A stretch of 64,000 bases of DNA, from assembly GCA_964607135.1 (NCBI GenBank), contig CAZSIV010000010.1, positions 9,326-73,325 on the forward strand, given 5' to 3'. The DNA is from Metaruminococcus_A sp964607135 (GTDB taxonomy: Bacteria; Bacillota; Clostridia; Oscillospirales; Ruminococcaceae). Position numbers and translations under genes: made by a program. Positions 43,188 through 59,775 of the stretch are shown here, one piece after another. Each line of letters begins with the position of its first letter. The stretch's first letter is position 1. The notes beneath the pieces are model-generated. The model searched no databases and was not told the DNA's origin. It saw only the letters and a list, made by a program, of their open reading frames with translations.

Positions 43188-43217
43188 TTGACAAATAATC
43201 TACCAAAATGGTATAAT
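43188..43217 (+). promoter_or_regulatory. Promoter with palindromic operator of the Rrf2-family gene
   Basis: TTGACA at 43188-43193 and TATAAT at 43212-43217 with an 18-base spacer. The spacer and first -10 bases hold the inverted repeat TACCA-AAA-TGGTA (43201-43213), the kind of site Rrf2 proteins bind. The regulator gene begins 134 bases downstream, which suggests autoregulation. Confidence 0.75.
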
Positions 43218-43350
43218 AATCACGGGTCGGTTATGATCCTTCATTTTATGGCCGGGGCGCTCTGCTTTTATTGTCCGTTCCCGTCCTGATGGCGCCATTC
43301 CGGCTTTGCCCTAATGGGAGCTAGAAAGCCGAAAAGGTTGGGTGATTGGT

Positions 43351-43758
43351 ATGCATATTACGTTGGAAGCGGATTATGGAATCCGGATGATGGTCTACAT
43401 GGCACAGGCCGGGAAACGGGTTGATGCCAAGACGATTTCGGAAAACGCGGAGGTGACGCTCCGGTTTGCATTGAAAATCCTGAGGAAGTTTGCTGCGAGC
43501 GGGATCGTCAAGTCTTTTAAAGGGATCCAGGGCGGCTATGAGCTCGCGAAACCCGCGGAGGAGATCACTTTAAGAGAGATTGTGGAGACGGTGGAGGGTA
43601 CATACTACTTCAGCCGTTGTCTTAAACCGGAAAGCGGCTGCAGCCGCACCGGTTCCGGCATATGCAGCGGCCCTTGTAAAGCGCAGGCGGTTTTTGATGC
43701 CATTTCCGGACTTGTCCGGGAGCGGCTGGAACAGGTCACACTGGCGCAGCTGGTTTAA
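43351..43758 (+). CDS. Rrf2-family transcriptional regulator with Fe-S cysteines
   Basis: A 135-residue regulator with a winged helix at the N-terminus (MHITLEADYGIRMMVYMA ... SGIVKSFKGIQGGYELAKP) and a C-terminal sensor loop with four cysteines spaced C-x6-C-x7-C-x3-C (about residues 89-108). The spacing fits Fe-S sensing as in NsrR/IscR/RsrR relatives, though not one exactly. ATG 43351 is preferred over GTG 43342 by ribosome-site spacing. No isc or suf genes follow; the next genes are rpoB-rpoC. Confidence 0.9.
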   Translation: MHITLEADYGIRMMVYMAQAGKRVDAKTISENAEVTLRFALKILRKFAASGIVKSFKGIQGGYELAKPAEEITLREIVETVEGTYYFSRCLKPESGCSRTGSGICSGPCKAQAVFDAISGLVRERLEQVTLAQLV

Positions 43759-43780
43759 AACGACTCTATAAAATCAAATG

Positions 43781-43828
43781 AAAAACAGTTCAGGTAACCG
43801 GAAATGAGGGTCTGAACTGTTTTTTTGC
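43781..43828 (+). terminator. Terminator of the Rrf2 gene
   Basis: AAACAGTTCAG...CTGAACTGTTTTTTT stem-loop. Confidence 0.88.
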
Positions 43829-44147
43829 ATAACTTTGCACAGAACCGTTCAAAATCCTGTCGGAGGAGGGATGGAAAAATTTCCCGGATCAAAGGCGGGA
43901 AACTTCCACCCGGGAGCGTTCGTACGATTGAAACAGAGGACGGTTTGCTTTCCCTGTGTCTTGGAAAAGCTTTACCCTGCCGGCGGGCCGGATCGTTCCG
44001 TGATGGATACGGTTTTCGGTAAAATCCGTCGGTCAAAGAAAGGGATGGGCTTTCCGCTTGCCGTGTTTTCCGTTCGCCCATTCGACAGGAAAGGCAGGCG
44101 GATTTTTGTCCTTCTGCGGGAGCCGTATGGTCTTACCGATTTTTCGC

Positions 44148-44176
44148 TTGACAAATATTGGGGGTTGTATTATAAT
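44148..44176 (+). promoter_or_regulatory. rpoB promoter, perfect consensus
   Basis: TTGACA at 44148-44153, TATAAT at 44171-44176 and a 17-base spacer, an exact housekeeping consensus. The transcript would start near 44183. Confidence 0.92.
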
Positions 44177-44347
44177 GGTAAACTGTATCAAAATGGGATT
44201 TTGTGCCTATAAAGCCTGATTTGCCAGGATTCAAGGGACAAAAAGAATGGTTGAAACAGAGAAATAGGGTGTTGTTTCAGCGAGCATTTTGGTCGTTTTA
44301 ACAAGCGGGTTGTTAGAGTGAATCGGAAGAATGGAGTGGTTGAATCA

Positions 44348-48121
<3,774 letters not shown>

Positions 48122-48136
48122 GGAGGAGACGTCTGA

Positions 48137-51673
<3,537 letters not shown>

Positions 51674-51818
51674 AAGCGCTGCTTTGGCGGTGTGCCGATA
51701 TCTGGGCGCTGAAGAAATCCGGCGCTCAGATGTTGGATGCCTGCTTTGTTCGATCACTTCAAAGCGAGGGCTTTTAGACAGCCCCCAGGAACTGTCTCTG
51801 CCCGTGGTGAAAGAGTTC
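51674..51818 (+). other. rpoC 3' region
   Basis: A 10-bp hairpin ATCTGGGCGC/GCGCTCAGAT (51700-51731) follows rpoC without a T-run. The rest, up to the rpsL promoter, shows nothing recognised. Confidence 0.45.
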
Positions 51819-51846
51819 TTGACAAGCGTTGCTCAAATGTGATAAT
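51819..51846 (+). promoter_or_regulatory. str operon promoter (rpsL)
   Basis: TTGACA at 51819-51824 and GATAAT at 51841-51846, spacer 16. The leader to rpsL is about 115 bases. Confidence 0.8.
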
Positions 51847-51966
51847 ATAAATTGGTATGCTTGGCCGAACTGTCAAAAGCGGGCCAGGTTTGCGAGCTTT
51901 TATGCGATATATAATCATGGAAAATCCATGAGTTGTATATAAAATTTTTTCTAAGGAGGTGCCTCA

Positions 51967-52386
51967 ATGCCAACCTTTAACCAGTTAGTCAGAAAGGGCA
52001 GAAGCCCTGTGAACAAAAAATCGAAAGCGCCGGCCCTGTTAAAAGGCTACAACGCCAAGACGAAAACCGTCACAGACCAGGCTTCCCCGCAAAAGCGCGG
52101 CGTCTGTACTTCGGTCAGAACCATGACCCCGAAAAAGCCGAACTCAGCGCTTCGTAAAGTCGCCAGGGTTAGGCTGACCAACGGAAATGAAGTAACCGCT
52201 TACATTCCGGGTATCGGCCACAATTTGCAGGAGCACAGCGTGGTTTTGATCCGCGGCGGACGTATCCGCGACCTTCCTGGTGTTCGTTACCACATCATCC
52301 GTGGTACTCTCGATGCGCAGGGCGTAGCGAAGAGAAATCAGGCTCGTTCCAAGTATGGCGCGAAGAGACCGAAGGCTGGGAAATAA
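51967..52386 (+). CDS. rpsL: 30S ribosomal protein S12
   Basis: A 139-residue decoding-site protein. KKPNSALRKVARVRLTNG and HNLQEHSVVLIRGGRIRDLPGVRYHIIRG carry the positions where streptomycin-resistance changes arise (Lys in PKKPNS and in the second loop); they look wild type. AAGGAGGTG precedes ATG. First gene of the str operon. Confidence 0.99.
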   Translation: MPTFNQLVRKGRSPVNKKSKAPALLKGYNAKTKTVTDQASPQKRGVCTSVRTMTPKKPNSALRKVARVRLTNGNEVTAYIPGIGHNLQEHSVVLIRGGRIRDLPGVRYHIIRGTLDAQGVAKRNQARSKYGAKRPKAGK

Positions 52387-52504
52387 GGAATTTTTGAAGG
52401 TGCAACCACTTAGTGGCTTATTATAAACGCCTCTAATGGGTGCCGACGAAAGTTTGATTCCTTTCGAGTACCGATGATATCATTTTATGAAGGAGGGAAG
52501 CGAA

Positions 52505-52975
52505 GTGCCGAGAAGAGGTAATATCGCAAAGCGTGACGTTTTGCCGGATCCGCTTTACAATTCCAAGCTGGTGACCCGTCTCATCAACAACATCATGTAT
52601 GATGGAAAGAAGGGCGTCGCCCAGAAAATTGTTTACGGTGCGTTCGATATCGTTGCTGAAAAGAGCGGGAAAGACCCGTTGGAAGCGTTTACCGACGCAA
52701 TGGAAAACATCATGCCCGTATTAGAAGTAAAAGCCCGCCGTGTCGGCGGCGCAACCTATCAGGTCCCGATGGAGGTCCGCCCGGAAAGACGGCAGACCCT
52801 GGGGCTGAGATGGATCACACTGTACTCCCGTCAGCGCAGTGAAAAGACAATGAAAGAGCGTCTTGCCAACGAAATTCTCGATGCGATCAACGGAAACGGC
52901 GGCGCATGCAAGAAGCGTGAAGAGACCCACAGAATGGCGGAAGCCAACAAGGCGTTTGCCCATTACAGATGGTAA
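52505..52975 (+). CDS. rpsG: 30S ribosomal protein S7
   Basis: A 156-residue primary 16S rRNA-binding protein of standard length. GTG 52505 (MPRRGNIAKRDVL) is the true start because AAGGAGGGA lies upstream; the ATG at 52487 overlaps that site. The motifs DPLYNSKLVTRLINNIM and RPERRQTLGLRW are conserved. Confidence 0.98.
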   Translation: MPRRGNIAKRDVLPDPLYNSKLVTRLINNIMYDGKKGVAQKIVYGAFDIVAEKSGKDPLEAFTDAMENIMPVLEVKARRVGGATYQVPMEVRPERRQTLGLRWITLYSRQRSEKTMKERLANEILDAINGNGGACKKREETHRMAEANKAFAHYRW

Positions 52976-53082
52976 TGGGATTCCAGCCGTTTTCGTATGC
53001 AGAAACAGGATATACCGTTTTGGCTGCCTCCTGGTTTTGCTGTTAAGCTGTATTTCCGAAATATTTGGAGGTTTATCCGTTT

Positions 53083-55167
53083 ATGGAAAGAGACGTATCT
53101 CTTGAAATGACTCGCAACATAGGGATTATGGCGCACATCGACGCCGGTAAGACGACCACGACCGAGCGTATCCTGTTTTACACCGGCATCAACCACAAAA
53201 TCGGTGAGACGCATGAAGGCGCCGCCACCATGGACTGGATGGTGCAGGAGCAGGAAAGGGGTATCACCATTACCTCCGCTGCGACGACCGCTTACTGGAA
53301 AGGACACAGGCTCAACATCATCGACACTCCGGGGCACGTTGACTTCACGGTTGAAGTTCAGCGTTCCCTCCGTGTCCTCGATGGCTCTGTGACTGTTTTC
53401 TGCGCAAAAGGCGGCGTCGAGCCACAGTCTGAGACCGTTTGGCGCCAGGCTGACGATTACCGTGTTCCGAGAATGGCCTATGTCAACAAAATGGACATCA
53501 TGGGCGCAGACTTTTATAACGTTGTGCAGATGATGCACGACCGTTTAAAATGCAACGCGCTCCCGATTCAGCTGCCGATCGGCGCTGAGGATGACTTTAA
53601 AGGCATTGTCGACTTAATTGAGATGAAAGCCTATGTGTATTACGACGACCTTGGAAAAGATATCCGCGAGGAAGAAATCCCGGCGGATCTCAAGGATAAG
53701 GCGGAGGAATACCATGCCGCACTGCTCGAGGCTGTTGCCGAGCAGGATGAAGAGCTGATGATGAAGTATCTGGAAGGCGAAGAGCTGACCATTGATGAAA
53801 TCAAGGCTGCAATCCGTAAGGGCACCATTGACAACACGATTGTCCCGGTCACCTGCGGCACCTCTTACAAAAACAAAGGCGTGCAGAAACTGCTCGATGC
53901 AGTTGTCGATTACATGCCGTCCCCGCTTGATATCCCGCCGATCAAGGGCGTCAACCCTGAGACCGAAGAGGAGGAAGAGCGCCCGGCTGACGACAACAAC
54001 CCATTCTCTGCGTTGGCCTTTAAAGTCGCAACCGACCCCTTTGTCGGAAAGCTCTGCTTTTTCCGCGTCTATTCCGGAATCGTCAAGGCGGGTTCGACGG
54101 TCTACAATGCGAACAAGGATAATAACGAGCGGATGGGCCGTATCCTTCAGATGCACTCCAACCACAGAAAGGATCTTGAGGAGTGCTACTGCGGTGATAT
54201 CGCCGCGGCGGTCGGCCTGAAAAACACCACCACCGGCGACACCCTCTGCGACCCGAAGCATCCGATCATCCTTGAGTCAATGGAGTTCCCGGACCCGGTT
54301 ATCCGCGTGGCAATCGAGCCGAAGACCAAAGCAGGCCAGGAGAAGATGGGCATTGCCCTCTCCAAGCTGGCTGAGGAAGACCCGACCTTCCGCACCTACA
54401 CCGACGAGGAGACAGGGCAGACCATCATTGCCGGTATGGGCGAGCTGCACCTCGAAATCATCGTCGACCGTCTGCTCCGTGAGTTCAAGGTTGAGGCAAA
54501 TGTCGGCAAGCCGCAGGTTGCTTATAAAGAGACCATGCGCAAGCCGGCTGATGTCGACCACAAATACGCCCGTCAGAGCGGTGGTAAAGGCCAGTATGGC
54601 CATGTTAAGATCAAAGTCGAGCCGAATGAATCCGGTAAGGGTTACGAGTTTATCAACGCGGTTGTCGGCGGTGCGATCCCGAAGGAGTATATCCCGGCTG
54701 TCGATGCCGGTATCCAGGGTGCAATGCAGGCCGGCGTACTCGCAGGGTATCCGGTTGTAGATTGTAAGGTCACCCTTTACGACGGTTCTTACCACGAGGT
54801 CGACTCCTCCGAAATGGCGTTTAAGATCGCCGGTTCCATGGCCTTTAAAGAGGCGATGAGAAAAGGTGATCCGGTCATTCTGGAGCCGATCATGAAGGTC
54901 ACCGTCATTGTTCCGGAGGAGTATATGGGCGACGTAATCGGCGACCTGAACTCCCGCCGCGGACAGATTCAGGGGATGGAAGCCCGTCCGGGCGCGCAGC
55001 AGATCAATTCCTTTGTTCCGCTGTCCGAAATGTTCGGTTATGCGACCGACCTGCGCTCCAAAACACAGGGGCGCGGCCAGTATGTCATGGAGCCGAGCCA
55101 CTATGTTGAAGTCCCGAAATCGATTGCCGAAGGAATTGTGTCCAGTCGTGCAAAAAAGAATGATTAG
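53083..55167 (+). CDS. fusA: Elongation factor G
   Basis: A 694-residue translocase GTPase. G1 AHIDAGKTT, G3 DTPGHVDF and G4 NKMD lie in the first 145 residues, and domains III-V follow to FGYATDLRSKTQGRGQY. ATG 53083 has TTTGGAGG upstream, and a TTG in frame at 53065 is rejected. It lies between rpsG and tuf. Confidence 0.98.
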   Translation: MERDVSLEMTRNIGIMAHIDAGKTTTTERILFYTGINHKIGETHEGAATMDWMVQEQERGITITSAATTAYWKGHRLNIIDTPGHVDFTVEVQRSLRVLDGSVTVFCAKGGVEPQSETVWRQADDYRVPRMAYVNKMDIMGADFYNVVQMMHDRLKCNALPIQLPIGAEDDFKGIVDLIEMKAYVYYDDLGKDIREEEIPADLKDKAEEYHAALLEAVAEQDEELMMKYLEGEELTIDEIKAAIRKGTIDNTIVPVTCGTSYKNKGVQKLLDAVVDYMPSPLDIPPIKGVNPETEEEEERPADDNNPFSALAFKVATDPFVGKLCFFRVYSGIVKAGSTVYNANKDNNERMGRILQMHSNHRKDLEECYCGDIAAAVGLKNTTTGDTLCDPKHPIILESMEFPDPVIRVAIEPKTKAGQEKMGIALSKLAEEDPTFRTYTDEETGQTIIAGMGELHLEIIVDRLLREFKVEANVGKPQVAYKETMRKPADVDHKYARQSGGKGQYGHVKIKVEPNESGKGYEFINAVVGGAIPKEYIPAVDAGIQGAMQAGVLAGYPVVDCKVTLYDGSYHEVDSSEMAFKIAGSMAFKEAMRKGDPVILEPIMKVTVIVPEEYMGDVIGDLNSRRGQIQGMEARPGAQQINSFVPLSEMFGYATDLRSKTQGRGQYVMEPSHYVEVPKSIAEGIVSSRAKKND

Positions 55168-55250
55168 GGCTTGAATTATTTGGATTTTATTGTTAGAATA
55201 ACTAATAATGAACGCTTTTAAAAAGAATCGCATTTAAGGAGGAAAATACA

Positions 55251-56453
55251 ATGGCAAAGGCGAAATTCGAAAGAACGAAACCCCACGTTAACATTGGTAC
55301 CATTGGCCACGTTGACCATGGTAAGACCACTTTGACCGCTGCGATCACCAAGGTTCTGAACCTCGCCGGTGATGCGGACTTTGTTGATTACGCGAATATC
55401 GATAAGGCTCCGGAAGAGAGAGAGCGTGGTATCACCATTAACACCGCTCACGTTGAGTATCAGACCGAAGCGCGTCACTATGCGCATGTTGACTGCCCCG
55501 GGCATGCCGACTACGTCAAGAACATGATCACCGGTGCTGCTCAGATGGACGGCGCGATCCTGGTTGTCTCCGCGGCTGACGGCCCGATGCCCCAGACCCG
55601 TGAGCACATCCTGCTCTCCCGTCAGGTTGGCGTTCCGTATATCGTTGTTTTCATGAACAAAGCCGATCAGGTTGATGATCCGGAGCTGCTTGAGCTGGTC
55701 GAGATGGAAATCCGTGACCTCCTCAACGAGTACGAGTTCCCGGGCGACGATACCCCGATCATCAAAGGCTCCGCTCTTCAGGTTCTCGAGAGCTCTGCAA
55801 CCGATCCGAACGCGCCGGAATATGCCTGCATCCATGAGCTGATGGACGCTGTCGACAGCTACATTCCGACCCCGGAGCGTAAAGCCGACCTGCCGTTCCT
55901 GATGCCTGTTGAGGACGTCTTCACTATCACCGGCCGTGGTACTGTTGCGACTGGTAGAGTTGAGAGAGGCCAGCTCAACACCGGCGATGAGGTTGAGATC
56001 ATCGGTTTGACCGAAGAGAGAGCGAAAACCACCGTTACCGGTATCGAGATGTTCCGCAAGATTCTCGATTACGCTGAGGCGGGCGACAACATCGGCGCTC
56101 TGCTCCGCGGTGTTCAGAGAAACGAGATCGAGCGTGGACAGGTTCTCTGCAAACCCGGCTCCATCAATCCGCATACGAAATTCAAAGGCCAGGTTTATGT
56201 CCTGAAAAAAGAAGAGGGTGGGCGTCATACCCCGTTCTTCAACAATTACCGTCCGCAGTTCTATTTCAGAACCACTGACGTTACCGGTGTTATCACCCTG
56301 CCGGAAGGCACCGAGATGTGCATGCCTGGCGATAACGTCACCATGGATGTTGAACTGATCACCCCGATCGCGATCGAAGAGGGTCTCCGTTTCGCTATCC
56401 GTGAAGGCGGCCGTACCGTTGGTTCCGGCGTTGTCACCGCGATCAATGGCTAA
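55251..56453 (+). CDS. tuf: Elongation factor Tu
   Basis: A 400-residue GTPase that delivers aminoacyl-tRNA. G1 GHVDHGKTT, G3 DCPGHADY and G4 NKAD, then PFLMPVEDVFTITGRGTVATGRVERG of domain 2, are present. It has AAGGAGGAAAA before ATG and ends at a strong terminator, closing the str operon. Only one copy is in this window. Confidence 0.99.
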   Translation: MAKAKFERTKPHVNIGTIGHVDHGKTTLTAAITKVLNLAGDADFVDYANIDKAPEERERGITINTAHVEYQTEARHYAHVDCPGHADYVKNMITGAAQMDGAILVVSAADGPMPQTREHILLSRQVGVPYIVVFMNKADQVDDPELLELVEMEIRDLLNEYEFPGDDTPIIKGSALQVLESSATDPNAPEYACIHELMDAVDSYIPTPERKADLPFLMPVEDVFTITGRGTVATGRVERGQLNTGDEVEIIGLTEERAKTTVTGIEMFRKILDYAEAGDNIGALLRGVQRNEIERGQVLCKPGSINPHTKFKGQVYVLKKEEGGRHTPFFNNYRPQFYFRTTDVTGVITLPEGTEMCMPGDNVTMDVELITPIAIEEGLRFAIREGGRTVGSGVVTAING

Positions 56454-56466
56454 TTCTTTCGAGTTG

Positions 56467-56499
56467 AAAAAGCTCCTGCAAGTTTGCAGGAGCTTTTTT
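56467..56499 (+). terminator. tuf terminator
   Basis: AAAAAGCTCCTGCA/TGCAGGAGCTTTTTT stem-loop. Confidence 0.93.
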
Positions 56500-56618
56500 C
56501 TGTCAAAGGAGCAGATATGCTGCAAATAATAAAATTTTCCGAGGGATCGATTTTCTGTTTTTAAAAAGGTTTGGTAAATTCCCCCAAAAAACAGCTTGAA
56601 TTCCTATCACATCTGCCA

Positions 56619-56647
56619 TTGACACCGCCTTCCAAATGGACTACAAT
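56619..56647 (+). promoter_or_regulatory. Promoter of the epimerase gene
   Basis: TTGACA at 56619-56624 and TACAAT at 56642-56647 with a 17-base spacer, 57 bases ahead of the start. Confidence 0.88.
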
Positions 56648-56703
56648 GACGGCATAGGCAGTTTGTTACTGTCAAATCAATCAAGTAAGAGAAGGTGCAC
56701 AAC

Positions 56704-57693
56704 ATGTCAGAAAAGTATAAAAACGTATTGATTACTGGGGGTGCGGGCCGTCTGGGACGCCGCGTCTATTATAATCTCTGCAAAGATTATAACTGCACGC
56801 TTTTTGATCAGGTGAGCCCGATGGAATCCACTAGGGAGGCTTGGGAGCCGAACTGGAAATATGCGACGTTCGTGAAAGGGAACCTGAACAACTATGGCGA
56901 TTGCCTGCGCGCCGTTGCCACTGCGAAGGCTGACGTCATTCTCCACATCGGCGGCCTGCCCTTCCCCTCCGAGGTCATTCCCGGAACAAATTACAGACGG
57001 GCCCGTACAGAGCACGAAGACGATACCTTCCAGTCCAATATTGCGGGCACTTATTATCTGCTTGAAGCCGCTGCACGCCTGGGCGTGAAAAAGGTGATTT
57101 TGGCGGGTTCCTTCTTTGCGACCGGCATCGGCAATCGTATTTCGGGCAAGCCCTGGCCGATCGACAAGCTCCCGATCACCGAGGACTACGATTGCTGCCC
57201 CGAGGATTCCTACAGCCTCTCCAAGCTGGTTGACGAGCAGCTGTTAAAGGCTTATGCCAGCGCCTATGGGATGAAGACCGTTTCCTTCCGTTTGCAGGGG
57301 ATCTCTTATCCGACCAACCCCCACGTCTCCCCGATCGAAATTCCGGTGATGGAGAAGTGCAAAGACGGTTTCTATGAGGGACACACCTGGCAGTATGTCG
57401 ATTCCCGCGACGTTGCGAACGCCATGCGCCTTGCGATTGAGAAAGACCTCGAGAACGACTTCGAAGCGTTCAACATCATCACCGATAAACGGTATGAGGA
57501 ATCCACCGCCGACTTTGCCAAAACCCACTGGCCGACGATCGCCGAAATGGCGAAGGACATCAAGGGGCCGGAGGATCGCGGACTCTTCAGCGACAAGAAG
57601 CTGCGGGATATGCTCGGCTATCATGAGCAGTATTCCTGGAGGCAGAGCGACGAGTATCCGGGCGAGGGGAAAAACGACCCGAACGATCAATAA
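56704..57693 (+). CDS. NAD-dependent epimerase/dehydratase (extended SDR)
   Basis: A 329-residue nucleotide-sugar or uronate-type dehydrogenase. The Rossmann motif is LITGGAGRLGRRVY (GxxGxxG at about residues 11-17), and the catalytic YSLSK (Tyr-x3-Lys) lies at about 165. It lacks the longer substrate domain pattern of GalE, so a sugar-acid dehydrogenase or an unclassified epimerase is likely. ATG 56704 has AGAAGGTG upstream. It is monocistronic, with its own promoter and terminator. Confidence 0.88.
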   Translation: MSEKYKNVLITGGAGRLGRRVYYNLCKDYNCTLFDQVSPMESTREAWEPNWKYATFVKGNLNNYGDCLRAVATAKADVILHIGGLPFPSEVIPGTNYRRARTEHEDDTFQSNIAGTYYLLEAAARLGVKKVILAGSFFATGIGNRISGKPWPIDKLPITEDYDCCPEDSYSLSKLVDEQLLKAYASAYGMKTVSFRLQGISYPTNPHVSPIEIPVMEKCKDGFYEGHTWQYVDSRDVANAMRLAIEKDLENDFEAFNIITDKRYEESTADFAKTHWPTIAEMAKDIKGPEDRGLFSDKKLRDMLGYHEQYSWRQSDEYPGEGKNDPNDQ

Positions 57694-57718
57694 AGGTTTT
57701 GCGCCTTTTAAAAACTGA

Positions 57719-57760
57719 AAAACCGGGGGATGGCTCTTTAAAGGCCATCTCCCGGTTTTG
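57719..57760. terminator. Terminator between the epimerase and LUD genes
   Basis: AAAACCGGGGGATGGC...GCCATCTCCCGGTTTT stem-loop, A/T flanked, serving both convergent genes. Confidence 0.9.
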
Positions 57761-57787
57761 GTTTGTGTGGGAAGGACGACAAATGAA

Positions 57788-58465
57788 TCAATATCCCAGC
57801 TCTTCGCCGACCAGAATCACCTTGATCCGGTCTTTTTTCCGCTGCATGGCGGAGACCACGTAGTTACAGCACATCCGCCCGGGGGAGCGGCAGCCTTCTG
57901 TCATGCCGGAGCCCGACCCCTGCGCGCAGGAGACGCACTCCCCTGTTTTTTCACAGGGCGTTTCGGTGTGGAGCCGGCATCCGTTGGCCGGAGCCGCTGT
58001 TTTCTTGACCCGGAGGATGGCCTCGTCCAGGCTGGGGACGAGCTTATTATATCCCGCGACGACGATGACCGATTTCGGCCCGAAAACGATTGCCGCCACC
58101 CGGTTCGAGTTCCCGTCGACATTGTAGAGCTCGCCGTTTTCCGTTATGGCGTTGGCGGAGGTCAAAAAGGTGTCCGCCCAAAAGGTTTTCCGGTAAATCT
58201 CCTGGATTTCCTCGGTGGAGATTCCAGGGCGGTCGCGGTCGAGGAACTGGTATTCCCCGGAGAGGAGCAGGTCACGGACGCCGCATTCCCGCAGCGTCAT
58301 CGTTCCCCCGCAGGATACCGTTTCTCCCTTTTGGAGAAGGGAGAAAACGAGCTTGACAGCATCCTCCTTTGTCGGCACATAGTAGGGCTTCATGTTGTTT
58401 TTTTCCAGGTTCTTCATCGTCTTTTGGATGCGAAGCTCCATGACTTTTTTGCAGTTTTCATCCAT
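57788..58465 (-). CDS. LUD domain (LutC/YkgG-type) protein with cysteine-rich C-terminus
   Basis: A 225-residue protein. The LUD/DUF162 domain covers most of it (VSCGGTMTLRECGVRDLL, TFLTSANAITENGELYNVDGNSNRVAAIVFGPKSVIVVAGYNK in part). The C-terminal region has eight cysteines (about residues 163-205: PCEKTGEC, C, CRSPGRMCC). LUD proteins act in lactate or related oxidation together with Fe-S partners; none is adjacent here. It has an AAAGGAG site. The Cys cluster suggests metal binding. Confidence 0.88.
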   Translation of the reverse strand: MDENCKKVMELRIQKTMKNLEKNNMKPYYVPTKEDAVKLVFSLLQKGETVSCGGTMTLRECGVRDLLLSGEYQFLDRDRPGISTEEIQEIYRKTFWADTFLTSANAITENGELYNVDGNSNRVAAIVFGPKSVIVVAGYNKLVPSLDEAILRVKKTAAPANGCRLHTETPCEKTGECVSCAQGSGSGMTEGCRSPGRMCCNYVVSAMQRKKDRIKVILVGEELGY

Positions 58466-58624
58466 TGTAAGGGCTCCTTTCAGGTTGTTTTGCGGCTTTG
58501 ATAAAAGAAAAGCAGAAGCTTTTCAATCAGGCAGTTAAGAACGGGACAGCGATTTTTAAGTCCGGATGGACAGTTCGAATCCAGCATAACAGGAAAACGT
58601 GAAAAGATCAACCATAAATAGCTG

Positions 58625-59635
58625 TCATCGATAGAGCTCCCGTCTGATTTTTCGCATCTCCCGCCAGACGTTGTCGCCATAATTGCTCAGCAAAACGGAA
58701 ATGATATGGTTGTTCGGGTTGTATTCGGAGAGAAAGCTCACGCCGGGGTCACATCCCTGAAAATAAGGGATGCTGCCTTGCCGCTCGTCCTCGATGATCC
58801 AGACACCATAACCGTAATAGCCCTCCTCGGGGTCTGCGCCGTCTCCGCTCTGCCTGCTCAGCATCTCGGATGTCAATTCTTTAGAAAAAAATTTGCAGTG
58901 GATCAGCCCCTCCCAAAAGCGGATGACATCCGACGCGGTGGTGAAAGCCCCGCCCGCGCCGGTCCCTTTTGCATCGACGCTGTAGATGTTCGTCCGGAAA
59001 CCGCCTGTTTCTTCAGAATGAATATAATGGTTTGCGGTATTGGCCGGGAGCCTGTCCAGTTCATAGTAGCCGGTTGAAACCATCCCGCAGGGGTCAAAGA
59101 ACTGCTCTTTCAGATATTGGTCGAAGGCGGTTCCGGATATTTTTTCAATGACCGCCGCAAGGAGGACATACCCTGAATTGTTGTAGCAGAAGCATTCCCC
59201 CTTCGGATAAGCCATCGGCTTTTCTATGAAAAGCGGGAAGAGATCGGAGTTGCGCCGGATCTTATAGTTGGGAAAATCCCTCCAGAGTTCTTCGTAGTCA
59301 TCCATGACGCTTTCGTCAAAATAATCCGGAACGCCGGAGGTGTGGGTCAGCAGCTGCCTGACGGTCACGTCCGGATCGATCTGATGCAGGTTGATGTCAA
59401 GGAGCGTTCCAAGCGTGCTTTCAAACGACAGTTTCCCGCGGTCGATCAGCTGTAATATCGCGGCGGCGACAAAGGCTTTCCCGGCTGAAGCGGTTGCAAA
59501 TTTCGTGTCCAGGGTATTCGGAATCCGGTTGGGCAGGTCGGCAAAGCCGCCGGCCCGGTTGCAGAGAACCGTTCCATCCTGAACGATGAATACGACTCCT
59601 CTGAAATCTTTGTCGATGAGACTGCTGCACTCCAT
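58625..59635 (-). CDS. Serine hydrolase, beta-lactamase class C fold
   Basis: A 336-residue cytosolic protein without a signal peptide. SxxK is in ATASAGKAF (nucleophile Ser near 51), YxN is YNNSGYVLL, and HTSGVPDY is typical of the EstB/PBP4*/class C group. It is more likely an esterase or peptidase than a true beta-lactamase. The start at 59635 is preferred over 59650, because GGAGGAAAG lies 6 bases upstream of it and overlaps the earlier ATG. Confidence 0.88.
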   Translation of the reverse strand: MECSSLIDKDFRGVVFIVQDGTVLCNRAGGFADLPNRIPNTLDTKFATASAGKAFVAAAILQLIDRGKLSFESTLGTLLDINLHQIDPDVTVRQLLTHTSGVPDYFDESVMDDYEELWRDFPNYKIRRNSDLFPLFIEKPMAYPKGECFCYNNSGYVLLAAVIEKISGTAFDQYLKEQFFDPCGMVSTGYYELDRLPANTANHYIHSEETGGFRTNIYSVDAKGTGAGGAFTTASDVIRFWEGLIHCKFFSKELTSEMLSRQSGDGADPEEGYYGYGVWIIEDERQGSIPYFQGCDPGVSFLSEYNPNNHIISVLLSNYGDNVWREMRKIRRELYR

Positions 59636-59775
59636 AGTTCTTTCCTCCATAAAAAAGATGAGACAGGCGGGCGGGTTTTGAACCGGTCATCCCCTCAAAC
59701 CGACCGGTTGTCGTGATTCAGTTGAAATTCGGCTGTGATTTTTTTATGATAGTTTTGCGAGGAGGCGATGATCCA

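Larger units (their letters stand above)
43759..44347. other. 590-base region between the Rrf2 gene and rpoB
   Basis: It contains a terminator, about 320 bases with no credible gene (short frames lack ribosome sites), the rpoB promoter at 44148-44176 and a leader of about 160 bases. rplJ-rplL, which often precede rpoB, are not here. Confidence 0.6.

Noticed and set aside
43825..44212. Small plus-strand frames between the Rrf2 gene and rpoB
   Set aside because: No ribosome site or known motif, and the longest one runs through the rpoB promoter.
44318..44347. Earlier GTG start for rpoB
   Set aside because: There is no ribosome site in front of it, while ATG 44348 has one at suitable spacing.
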